Assembly: GCA_031213475.1 (NCBI GenBank)
Contig: JARUPZ010000002.1
Coordinates: 4,411,049-4,475,048 of the forward strand
Reading direction: 5' to 3'
Length of the DNA: 64,000 nt
Source of the DNA: Nereocystis luetkeana
Taxonomy: Eukaryota > Sar > Phaeophyceae > Laminariales > Laminariaceae
The position numbers and the translations under genes are program-made. This document shows positions 1-9,809 of the stretch, piece by piece. Positions within the stretch are counted from its first letter, which is position 1. The number at the start of each line of letters is the position of its first letter. Under the pieces are notes generated by a model. The model saw only the letters and a program-made list of their open reading frames with translations. It searched no databases and had not been told where the DNA came from.

Positions 1-1
1 T

Positions 2-2140
2 ATGTCCGATGGAAATTGTCGTGAACGAGTAGTCTCCAGGATCATCTCCACTCTCAACCAGCCTATCCAGCCCCGTAATACGTCTGGTATGGTTGAGATT
101 TTCACTACGGCTGTTATTGATGCGGTCGAAAAAGAGGTACCACCCCCTGCACGTCGCCACCGCAGACATGGATGGTGTGAGTCTGCCGAAACCTTGGCCG
201 CATTCATGCCAGCATGGACAGCGAGGGAGGATGCACGACAATTCTTGCGTGCCCACCCCCGGGACAGAACCGCGTGGAAGACCCTGAGATCTGCGTGTGC
301 GAACCTGCAGAAGGTGATTGCCGCAGGACTGCATGCGTACTTCGAAGCGTACCTCGCCGAAACCGAACGACTCCTAGCGAACAACGACCAAAGAGGCTTT
401 TACAAGCACCTTAAGAGTACGGTAGGATTGGAAGGGACTAAAGCGAGGAGCGAACAGTTCATTAGGGACGAGGATGGCACGATCCTACGGGATAAGGTGC
501 GAATTCGTGAACGATGGGCGGGGTTTTACCACAAACTCTTGAACACGAAGTCGCTGAAACTCGATCCCACGATCATCGACCTCTTGCCACCGCGACCGCC
601 TAAACTGTCGCTTGAAGATGAACCATCCATAGACGAGATGACCGAAGCACTTAAGGGGATGTCGAATTGGAAAGCTGTCGGGCCAGATGGTCTCCCGGTC
701 GAACTCCTAAAAATCGACCACCCGGCATTCGCCCAGCGCTTTCACAACATCCTTGTCAATGTTTGGTTAACAGGAGAAGTCCCTCAGCAATGGAAAGATG
801 CGATCATCAAGGTCCTTCACAAAAAGAAGGATCGAACTGACTGCAACAACTATAGAGGGATTTCGCTTGTTGCCCACGCAGGCAAAGTGTTGTTGAAAAT
901 CGTCGCGTCCCGCCTCAGCAACTACTGCGAGACCGAGGAACTACTCCCCGAGGAACAGTGCGGCTTCCGCCCCGCACGATCAACGATTGATATGTTGTTC
1001 GTCGTGCGCCGGCTGCAAGAGCTCGGACGACAGAGGAAAATCCCCTTATACGTGTGCTTCATCGATCTGCAGAAAGCGTACGACTCTGTCGACCGAGAGC
1101 TGTTATGGAAGGTACTCACACGCTTTGGCGTACCAACCAAGATGCTGAGAATTATCCGTAATTTCCACGATGGCATGCGGGCTCGCGTACGTACTGATGA
1201 CGGCGAGCTCTCGGAATGGTTTGATGTCACGCAGGGGCTGCGGCAAGGCTGTGTACTATCACCGTTACTGTTCAACGTGTTCTTCGCTGCTGCGTTACAC
1301 GTCGTACTAGTACGCTTCAGCCAAGACGAAGCCATTGTAAGGGATTTGGTCCAACTCTGGGAAGCTGGAGTAGTTCGAACAGGGAAGGAGGAGCCATTGG
1401 CGTGCGTGCGAAGGTCTGTATGGGGCATGTTGTACGCCGACGATGCAGGAATTGTCTCGAAGTCGGCTGAAGGGCTCGCAAAAATGATGACAGTCATCGT
1501 GACTGTCTTCGAAGCAGCAGGCCTCACGGTGTCGGAAAAGAAGACCGAGACAATGGTCCTACAAACACCAGACCGGACAACCCTCGCACCACCGCTCGTC
1601 ATCGAAGCGGCAGGTCAGAGGTATAAGCAGGCGACCCAGTTCTTATACCTAGGCGGCGTTATCCACGAAAACGCTGACCTCTCGCTCGAAATCGACCGAC
1701 GGATCCGCCTCATGCGAGCATGCCTCAAACGGTTCGGCCCGGAGTTGTATGATAGGACGACCGCCCCCCTTAGCCTTAAAGTCCGAATGCTGAAGGCCGA
1801 GGTGATTGAGACCCTGCTGTACGGGTGCGTGACGTGGACCCTCAGAGCGGAACACTTTGCCAAGCTTCGAACGGCTCACCACCAAGTCCTGTTGCGAGTC
1901 ATTGGCTTCCAGCGCCGACTTCATACTGACCATGCCACCCTCTCGTACGCGAAGGCCCTCAAGATGACACGTTGCGAGAGCATCGAAACGACCATTCGTA
2001 AACGGCGGCTCTTCTTTGCGGGGGGCGTGGCACGGCAAAGCAAGGAGCGATTACCCAATCGGGTAATGCTCGGGACGATAGCTGGTGGGGAGAACCCGAG
2101 ACCAGGCGGACAGTGTAAGGCTTGGCATAGATGCATATAG
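2..2140 (+). pseudogene. LINE reverse transcriptase ORF, copy 1, one frameshift
   Basis: Reverse transcriptase for target-primed retrotransposition. Residue numbers count from the first codon in the window. A linker of about 170 residues precedes the RT core. The core has [11 protein letters not shown], motif [10 protein letters not shown] (catalytic Asp355), motif [14 protein letters not shown] (about 413-425) and motif C YADD (478-481). A C-terminal domain with LLYGCVTW follows. The organisation resembles APE-endonuclease LINEs of RTE/Jockey type; the clade is not fixed. The frame ends at TAG 2138-2140 because copy 1 carries two extra bases (ATGCATATAG) where copy 2 reads ATGCATAG. Homology continues in another frame through 2514 (VEDLREF, KWYRGILEAAERF). 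It is therefore a recent copy with one visible lesion. Confidence 0.9.
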
Positions 2141-2514
2141 TCGAAGACCTTAGGGAGTTCCGAGCCACCGAAGGGTCAACGGAAGTTGCCCCCTTGGTGT
2201 TTGGAGTTGAGACCGCGTTGTGGCCCACTGCAGCCAAAAAGGTGGGGAAGTGGTACCGGGGGATCCTTGAAGCAGCCGAACGGTTCATGGTGAGGTGGCA
2301 CGAGGCTGAGGCTGAGATGAGTAGACAGCGCCGCGCATCCGCCGTGGATGGTGCCCAAGGGAACGGGGGGGGAGGGGGCAACAGGAGAAGTGGCATAAAG
2401 CCCGACCGAGGGAATGCGGAGAGGGGGGGGAACAGGAGGGGTAGAAGGGAAACGGCGGTAGACGAAAGTAGGAAGGAGATGGCAGACAGGGTAGCAAGGC
2501 ACCAAGTCGACTAG
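2131..2514 (+). pseudogene. LINE ORF C-terminal part, frameshifted from the main ORF
   Basis: This is the last part of the LINE polyprotein (VEDLREFRATEGS, FGVETALW, KWYRGILEAAERFMVRWH), followed by a Gly/Arg-rich tail and a terminal segment ending ADRVARHQVD. It aligns with the C-terminus of the second LINE lineage, which ends [10 protein letters not shown] at 31379. It sits out of frame with the upstream ORF because of the 2-bp insertion near 2135. The in-frame ATG at 2131 is part of the old coding frame, not evidence for a separate gene. Confidence 0.85.
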
Positions 2515-3395
2515 GAAGTAGAATATGACCATACTACTAGTGCTACCAACTGGTGCAGCTGGCTCGAACGTGGTCTTCCCTTGTCTTCTCTTTTAGTTTT
2601 GTTTTTTTTTCTTTCTTGCGCTGACTCTCCGTGATTTTCATTTCATTTTTTCTCTTCCTCTTCCTTTTCTGATTGATAAGCCGTACTCAAGGAGCCGTGT
2701 GGCGTGGTTGGAAGACGAACCTGCTCTGCTCGGCTCGTATTGTCTGACGCCAAGGGGCTGGGCATAGTTGACGAACGCAGGGCGGAGACGGCAGTCTGGG
2801 TAGCAAGGTACCAGGCGGATTAGCAGGGAGAACCTGGCTATACTACTCGTACCACAAGCTGCTGCCGCCACCTGGAAGGTGCTTTGGGCTTTGGTCTGCC
2901 TGTTATTTCCCCTTTGTTATTTTTCCTTGTTACTTTCTCCTTGGTTCTTTGTCTTACTCTGTTGTTCACAAGCAGTGGTGTTTTTTGTTATTTCTTCTTT
3001 TTCCAGCTCGTTCTTTTTCAAGTGTTGGCCACCTCGCCTGCGGGGGGGGGGGCACGACAGATTGTTTCTCTTAGATTTTGCTTTCATTTTTCTTCTTTTT
3101 CTTTTTCGATTTGTCTACCTTGTTTTTGTTTTCTCTTTGATTGTTTCTTTTCGTTTCACTATTTCATAGATTGCGTATGTCGTGCCTGTCGTATCTAGTA
3201 TGATGACATGGCTTTGCATTGCCCACTGCAGTTCACACTGCACACGTGGCAACGTAGTATCTCTGTGGCGTAGCTTTGTGACCACAGAACTTGTATCTCT
3301 TCTAGGATTGAAGAATCGGCACGGACACTGGTTGTGCTGGATGTCGACGGGTAGAAAGAACGGTTTAATGTGAAGAACACACACACACACACAGT

Positions 3396-4566
3396 ACAGA
3401 CAAAGAGCATATCGAAAGAAGAAAATAAGTACAGACAGTAGTACCCTACCTGGGGTATGTACGTACGTACGACATCCGCGACGCGAAGCGTATATATATG
3501 TGGCATCCAAGCTGACGTCGGGGCTGTTTTTTCCTGAAGAAGCATGGCGGCGGGACTCTTGGCATTATCAAGTCGCCGGTTTGCAATTACGAAAGTTGTA
3601 TAAAATGTAGGTACACCTCTGAAACACATAACTTCTTGCTTGAAATTCCTCAAATAAATATACAAGCACAACAGTTTTCGAATGTACACAAACAGGAAGA
3701 CGATAGTAGTCCTTGTCGTCTATCTCATGACTTTATTATGCATACTGTAGTATGAACAATATGTTTTAACATCACATCATCAGTGATAGCAACAACAGCA
3801 GCAGCAGCTCATTTCCTCGAAAAACTCCACCCGACATAATTTCGGGAGTACCGATGCCTGATTTAGGTGCCACTTTGAGTCATATCAAATACAATCCGAG
3901 CATCACAGCAGCAGCAACGACTACAGTAAAAAATATTCGCAGTTAGAAGCATCCCATACAAAAAGTCAATAGGTTAATCAATATTTGATTTGTAAAATGA
4001 AAAGATTTCAACATGTATGTTGTAAAGTCATGTTACCCTCCCTTATCTGGGTTATATAATATATAGTATCAGTGCGCAGAATGATTATGTAAATTGTCCT
4101 GTTGACCCGGGCAGCATCCAGGGGAGTCACTGGCCTATATCCTTGACAAGGGGATACATACAGAATACGCGCGAACGGCTTATTATCATAAACTTTGGAA
4201 ATTCAGTAAAAACGGCATATATATATATAGACGAGACATAGTACGCAGCTTGCAAAGTTGAGTATCAACTACTACTACTACGTAATCAGTCGAACTCACA
4301 GCTGACGTATTTCATCATTTTATAAAATTACGATCCATGAAAAAACTAAACTCAATCGTGGACTTCTGTTCGCTTTGCATAATTTGATGTACTTTTTTCT
4401 TGGCCGCCCGCGGAGCGAAGCGCCTTGTATATTATAATTAAATACGAGTGGTCTTCGTATCCACATCAGGTCTCGGGTGAACTGCAGTTTTCTGCCGACA
4501 AGAAAATCACGCATGATGAACTACAGGCACGCACGGCCGCTGTTGTTGGTACAGCAAGTATCTATT
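3396..4566. other. Intergenic, no supported gene
   Basis: AT-rich DNA with short TA runs (about 4217-4231) and degenerate trinucleotide tracts (GCAGCAGCAG near 3798). A 64-codon minus-strand ORF at 4320-4514 contains GRPRKK but has no further support. No gene is called. Confidence 0.5.
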
Positions 4567-4680
4567 TTACGGGGGACCACAGTTAATAGGACCTATGGTA
4601 TAGATAAACACCTACTACTGGTATATATTTAACCATTTTTACCATCAATATTTGGTCCTATTAACTATGGTCCCCTGTAA
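4567..4680. mobile_element. MITE, 114 bp, about 27-bp terminal inverted repeats
   Basis: The ends are mirror copies: TTACGGGGGACCACAGTTAA at the left, and the reverse complement of TTACAGGGGACCATAGTTAA at the right. They agree at about 25 of 27 positions out to GGTCCTATT. Counting from CGGGGGACC inward, both sides are flanked by TA, which suggests a Tc1/mariner- or pogo-like origin. There is no coding capacity. A second, interrupted copy lies at 39536-39962. Confidence 0.8.
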
Positions 4681-6099
4681 TATAAATAAAAGTAGCAAAC
4701 ACTACCGGTACAACTTGCCGTTGCATGATACCAGGTACCTTGGCTGCTGCCCTTTTACTATTAATATTCGAGTACGATAGCATCGCTGCGACCCGATCCG
4801 GTGCCTGCGAAGGGCACACTTTTAACAAGTTAACAAGGGGTAACATGTCAGGGGAGGTCTTTCCTCGTCGGCAGCCACCAACGCGCATACGATCGCTATG
4901 ATGTACTACTACAGCAGTATTGCTGTTCTCGTAGAGTACCGAGTGCGGTGTCTGCCCTACCGGCTTATTCCCGAAAATAAGACCCGGAAATATTTGGTTG
5001 TCGAGAAACTGGCTGACGCACACAGCAGCTGCTAGCAGCTGCAGTGCCGTGTACGAGTGAAAGGGATCGGCGCTATTATAGACTATCCTCGTGGCTGTTG
5101 TTGGTGGATTGGGTGTGCCTGGCTCAGGGTGAGGGTTAGGCTTGCGGCTAGGAATCGCAGTTGTGCGCAGTGCAAAAAACTACCGCTGAAAACTGGCTGG
5201 ACTTCGAAGCCGCACGACCTTGCACGCACTGTAGGATGCCCCCTCCCTACTTGCCCTACACCTGGCACAACGACTTGAGGTACCGCGTGTATGACACGTG
5301 TGCGAGCCATGTTTCTCATAGATAGTCGTGATCGTGCTTACAGAGTAGCCCGCCTGCCTGTGGTCTTACAGTGCAGTAGCTATCTACCTATCCATCGGCG
5401 ACTACAGACTACACACCTACATGTAACAATGTTTACCGATGCCCTCGCGACGCCTTCAGGTGCTATCATACGAGCACCTTGCAGCAGCTGCAGCATGCTG
5501 CTGTTCTATTGCGCGATACGATAACTGCTGTGTCTCACACAATGTATACACAGTTTTTAGTGTGGAATACTGAGTCATGACGTGGAACAAAGTAGTGAGG
5601 CCGAGCCAGCCATGACGGTACAAGACCGATGCGACAGCAGGATTATCCTCTCCACGATTTCCATCCGAGCACAGCAGGAGGAGCCCTCACACGGCCACCA
5701 CGGCAGCAGTGGCGGGAAGTTTGGACGTGCGTTCCTCCCCTGCGGCTACTCGCGTTTTCTCATCTCACCACCCGAACAAATCGCCCAGTGATCCACCACC
5801 CACCACCACCCCACTCACCCATGCTGCCAACTACCAGGTATGTAATACCACACAGAGCGGATGGAAAATGCGGACAGAAACACCGACCACACCCACACCG
5901 CAGCTCGAGAAGCGATTTTTCGAAGTGTCACTCACCGCAGAAGACGAGCCGCTGCACACCTTGGATACCCATGATGGCTGTTTGTTGTCAATCCCACCCA
6001 CTGACGATAGCTGTGGGCCTGCGCTAGGTACTGCTATGTGGTACTCCGGATCCCTGGCTTGTAGGCTCTATTTATTTGCTGTTTGATACAGGTCGATGC
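4681..6099. other. Intergenic, no supported gene
   Basis: Mixed-composition DNA. Two exact TACCAGGTA motifs occur at 4729 and 5832. Overlapping short ORFs between 5580 and 6090 are low-complexity (PPPPHSP, TPTTPTP) and have no recognisable domain, so no gene is called. Confidence 0.5.
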
Positions 6100-6390
6100 C
6101 AAAAAGTTACTGCGGTGTGGTGCGTTTCCGGGTTTATTCATTATTTTTCTGTTTTTCTCCTTGTTCTCTCCTTTATATTATATTGTTCTTTCTTGCTCTT
6201 TGTTCCCTTTTTCTTCGAAATTTGTTCTTGCTCTTACTACGTTTGCCATTTTTTCTCACTTGCTGTACGTCTGCGCTATAATTACTATCTGTTGGTGACC
6301 ACAGAGCTTGCTGCATCTCTGTGTCTGGGCAGGGTAATAAGCACGGGTTGGCTGAACAGCACACACATACATGACACACACAGCCGATGA
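6100..6390 (+). mobile_element. 5'-truncated LINE 3' end
   Basis: A pyrimidine-rich stretch is followed by TGACCACAGAGCTTG near 6296-6310 and a CA-rich tail (about 6359-6382). It parallels the terminal 3' UTR block and (CA)n tail of LINE copy 1 (TGACCACAGAACTTG near 3280). Divergence is high, so this is an older insertion. Confidence 0.5.
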
Positions 6391-6559
6391 CACACATGCA
6401 TGCATAACACTTGATTTCCGTCATGAATCTTGGAAATCTTGGAAGCGTCGGATCTTCTCGATATGTTTTCTCCAAAAATTCTCAACCGGCATATCTTTAT
6501 AGCCATCATAGCCTCAAGGCACAAAATACCAGGGCTTTTCGCGGGTCACTTGATGTTCA

Positions 6560-6770
6560 AAATGTCACGGGTCGGGTCGGGTCGGGCCAGGAAGTGTTCA
6601 AAATCTCACGAGCCGGGTCGGGTCGGGTCAAGAATTTTTCAAAGCTCGCGGGTCGGGTCAAGTCGGGTCAAGAGTTTTTCAAATCTCACGGGTCGGGTCG
6701 GGTCGGGTCAAGAGGTGATGAAAAGCTTACGGGTCGGGTCAGGTCATGACCCGCGAGAAGCGGGTCACTC
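6560..6770. repeat. GGGTC minisatellite, left block
   Basis: Tandem units of about 35-40 bp, each with two to four runs of CGGGTCGGGTC followed by an A/T-rich spacer (AAGAGTTTTTCAAATCTC type). Long Arg/Gly/Ser ORFs through it (RVGSGRVGS) are translations of the repeat. After 6745 the orientation flips to GACCCGCG. Regular GGG runs could form G-quadruplexes. Confidence 0.85.
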
Positions 6771-7035
6771 GCGGTTCAGGCCAGCATGACCCGCGAGTTG
6801 TTTTTTGCTGACCTGCCGGTCGGACCCGCGCATTCGGCTCGCGGACCCGACACTTGCATAACTTCCCGCTCTCTTACCCAAAGGCTTCTCTCGTACCAGG
6901 TACCAATACTCCATAACACCCCTTTGGTATCATATTCAGACATTAAAACACCGCCAAATTCATATACATATGCCCGCATCCATTCATACCCACTACAGCC
7001 AGGTCATATATCGCTTCGGGGCACTAAAATGAACA

Positions 7036-7132
7036 TTAACCCGTTTAGAACCGCAGTCCCGTTTTGGGGACACACTACTTGAAATTTGAGTGGTTTGTCC
7101 CCAAAACGGGACTGCGGTTCTAAAAGGGTTAA
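7036..7132. mobile_element. piggyBac-like foldback MITE, copy 1 (97 bp)
   Basis: A near-perfect palindrome: TTAACCCGTTTAGAACCGC at the left, and its partner ending GGTTCTAAAAGGGTTAA at the right. The arms run about 38 bp through CCGTTTTGGGGACA around a short loop. The TTAA at both ends, followed by CCC, matches the TTAA target and CCC start of piggyBac elements. It interrupts the GGGTC minisatellite. A second copy lies at 57970-58067. Confidence 0.8.
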
Positions 7133-7159
7133 CTTCTTTTTGAAGTGCCCACCCACGGG

Positions 7160-7460
7160 CCAGATCCGCGGGTCGAACCTTCGGGTCAAGATAAATGGTC
7201 TCGCGGGTCAAGGTGACCCGACCCGCATGAAACCCGTGTCTCACGGGTCAGTCGGAAAGTGGCGGGTCGGGTCGGGTCAGGTCAGGAGGCTTCAAAATCT
7301 CGCGGGTCGGGTCGGGTCGGATCAAGAGATTTTCAAATCTCACGGGTCGGGTCGGGTCGGGTCAAGAGGCTTTCAAAATCTCGCGGGTCGGGTCGGGTCA
7401 AGTCAACATACCTAAAACATTTCGCGGGTCGGGTCGGGTCAAGGTTTGACCTGACCCGCG
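7160..7460. repeat. GGGTC minisatellite, right block
   Basis: The same unit as the left block resumes, with up to four consecutive GGGTC steps (for example 7300-7320 and 7345-7365). It ends in the inverted form TTGACCTGACCCGCG near 7446. The opposing orientations in the middle mean the whole 6.56-7.46 kb region can fold back on itself. Confidence 0.8.
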
Positions 7461-8384
7461 AAAAACCCTGCAAAATACCACAACGGATGCTCAACGTCGG
7501 CAGCGCTCAGGGTTCAGGGTTATGTCGACAAACTGTCCAAGTACCGTCGACCCCTCATGGTATATCTTGTCACAACAAGGGTATGATGCACCGCCGTACC
7601 GTTGCCCCGAGCACACGTATCATGTACCAGGTGGTAAGGATGAGGGGCGGTACTCATTTGCTGCCTGCCTCAGTCACTTGACCGTTGACCACGCATGCAT
7701 GCCCTTTCGAGACGGAGCACCGTTCCTATTCTGTAGTAGGGAATGTAGACTAAAAATGTGCCGACGGCGCCATTGTAGGGAATGTAGACTAAAAATGTTA
7801 CGTAACAAACGCTACTCGAATTTAGGGCTTCTAAACTCGCTTTCCACCACATTCCTGAAACAATAGAGACACCTTCAACAACAGGCGCTCATTGCGTTTT
7901 TTCCGTATACATTATTTGAAGTAATACATTTTTCTTGCCTATCTATTCCCCTTTCTGTTTCGGCCACCCCCACCCTGATATCCTAGGATACATACCTGAT
8001 ATCGATCGTTTTCTCGCTATTTCCTGCACCCCCCCCCCCCCAACTCCCCCTATTTTTTACCAGGTATAGGTTGGGTTGGCGTCGGTTGGCAACGGTACTG
8101 TAAAACATGCCGCTCACTACGTGAGCTAGACAACCAGCGTACTGTTTTTTTTTTTTTTTTGGCCGTCGCCCAAAGCTGGTTGTCGAGTTAGATCATTTGT
8201 GCGAGGTAAAAAACCTTTACTCCGCACAAGGGAGTTGATCGTATCACGCAGTGTTCAAGGTAAGGCACCCAAGAGGCAGTTACATAGTACTCCCACTGCT
8301 GGCTTTGGAAATGACTACACCGGAAATAAGTTAATTCATTGAAGCTGTCATCCATATGCAAGTCCGCCTCACAAGCGGTTCTTA
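7461..8384. other. Intergenic, no supported gene
   Basis: Contains a 22-bp direct repeat (TAGGGAATGTAGACTAAAAA plus two bases, at about 7738 and 7777), a C run near 8029-8042, a T run at 8143-8160 and TACCAGGTA at 8058. No gene is called. Confidence 0.5.
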
Positions 8385-8543
8385 GTAGGATGCAGCTCAC
8401 CCTTCTTGCGACTGGCCGGACACCTCACGGCGCTTCGCGCTTGGTGTAAGCAATGTCTGCCTGGTCGGTGAAAACCCGACATGCTCCGTCCCGGCATTGA
8501 AGGGATGCGAGGGTCTATGGTCATACGACTACGGTCATGCATG
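8385..8543 (+). repeat. Structured interspersed repeat, copy 1 (159 bp)
   Basis: Matches 54545-54702 over its full length, starting GTAGGATGCAGCTCAC and ending GACTACGGTCATGCATG. Both copies keep the hairpins GCGC-TTC-GCGC and GTCGG-TGAAAA-CCGAC, while bases between the hairpins vary. I could not match it to a known RNA or transposon. It could be a small structured RNA gene family or the head of a short retroelement. Strand is arbitrary. Confidence 0.6.
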
Positions 8544-9800
8544 ATATCGAGTACATCTCTCCTATCGAGTACCCCCCCCCCCCCCCCCCCGCTCCCAACA
8601 CATCTCGTTTTTCCTTGTACATTTCACATTTTCACACAATGTGAGTTCTAGCTAACTCTACGTATATACCTGGTATAGCGTTGTGCCCCTCCCCACGCAC
8701 TACCGCCCCTCATCCTAGGCCCACAAGCGGTGGGGCACATGCGTGTAGGCAGCGCTGACCGAGATGGGTTGACTCCTTCCAAATCTGAGGCGCGCAAGCG
8801 CAGCCACCACGCCCGGCCAGGGCACGTGCAATTCGACGAGAGCTCCTACAAACTCGCTACCATCGCGTTTTGAGCGCCTCGGAAAGGAAGGCAGTGACCT
8901 GATCGACCAGATGGCGGCCAGCATAGTCGGAAGGAAGGGCAGGTCGTCCTCAACCAGAAAAGGTATCTGCAAATACCGCCTGATCCAAAGAGTCTCAGTG
9001 ACCACCAAGGTTGCGATTTCACGCCGAGTATACACCGGCACAGGTGCAAACTTGCACTGAGGGACTGCTGGGCTGTTAGGGGAAGGAGCAGATAAACTGG
9101 AGTACTGCTGCCATTGACGTGGTGGTGGAACGTTGACGAGGAGTAGGGTAAACCAGGGTTTGCTACGGGCGGAATAAATAAGTAGGAGCCTTCAAGAACG
9201 GAAAGTGGGATATTTGTCGGTTCAGAGTGACAGGCGAGAGATTACGACTACTGTGGTATTAAAGGATATTCGATTCAAGTCGGACTGGAACGTGTACGAT
9301 AAATCGTCGAGGGGCAAAACAAATAAGAGTAGCTTTACCCCAAGGGCACATCTATATATATTCATCTCCCCCCCCCCCCAACTACTGGTGGGATATACCT
9401 CTTTTGTCTTTTGGCTGGTCCAGGTCCCCTCCACGATGTTGAAGCTTCAGCGTCTTCGCGTACCTAGTCCATTGGGTGGTGTGAATACCGTTTCATCCCA
9501 ATCTTTTCTTTTAATCTCCCCGTGTGTTTCTGAATGGTCTGCCCCTTCTAGCTTATTTTCTAACGATACCCTTCCTCTTCTTTCTACGTGTAGTCTTTAT
9601 TTTACTTCCGTCTTGCACCCACAGACGTCTCCATGGACAGTGCGACCTTTTATTTGCTTCCTTTTAATTCCTTCCAAACATTTTCGACTACGTTATCCCA
9701 CCAAACTGAAGCTCAACTCCTCTCCACCTTGCTCCTAGCTCGAGGGGCTCCAACAAAGACTTCGAGAAACATGCTATGCTAAGTCCGATACACCCCCCAC
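8544..9800. other. Intergenic, GC-rich in part, no supported gene
   Basis: Includes a C run (8571-8590), TACCTGGTA at 8667, a GC-rich segment 8700-9060 open on the minus strand (109 codons, no recognised domain) and a pyrimidine-rich stretch 9400-9750. The GC-rich segment resembles the neighbouring retroelement in composition and could be part of its 5' end, but no motif confirms this. Confidence 0.4.
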
Positions 9801-9809
9801 ATGTTTTAG

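Larger units (their letters stand above)
1..3395 (+). mobile_element. LINE (non-LTR retrotransposon) copy 1, 5' end off window
   Basis: The reading frame is open from position 2 to 2140 and continues after a break to 2514. A pyrimidine-rich 3' UTR follows and ends in a (CA)n tail near 3375-3395. The frame enters the window already inside the protein: the endonuclease part must lie to the left, as judged from the related element at 34.4 kb. The 3' UTR ends with a block (about 3278-3372) shared with several other LINE ends in this window. Copy 2 at 40.9-44.0 kb is nearly identical and inverted. Confidence 0.9.

Noticed and set aside
922-1602. Minus-strand ORF of 226 codons in LINE copy 1
   Set aside because: Antisense shadow of the RT ORF; also mirrored at 42795-43400 for the same reason.
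4320-4514. Small ORF with an AT-hook-like GRPRKK
   Set aside because: 64 codons, no conservation, no flanking splice support; a basic hexapeptide alone is weak evidence.
6410-6790. Gly/Ser/Arg-rich ORFs
   Set aside because: They are translations of the GGGTC minisatellite in several frames.
8520-8543. Possible 5S rRNA 5' end (GACTACGGTCAT)
   Set aside because: The similarity stops after about 12 bases and no internal control regions of 5S rRNA follow.
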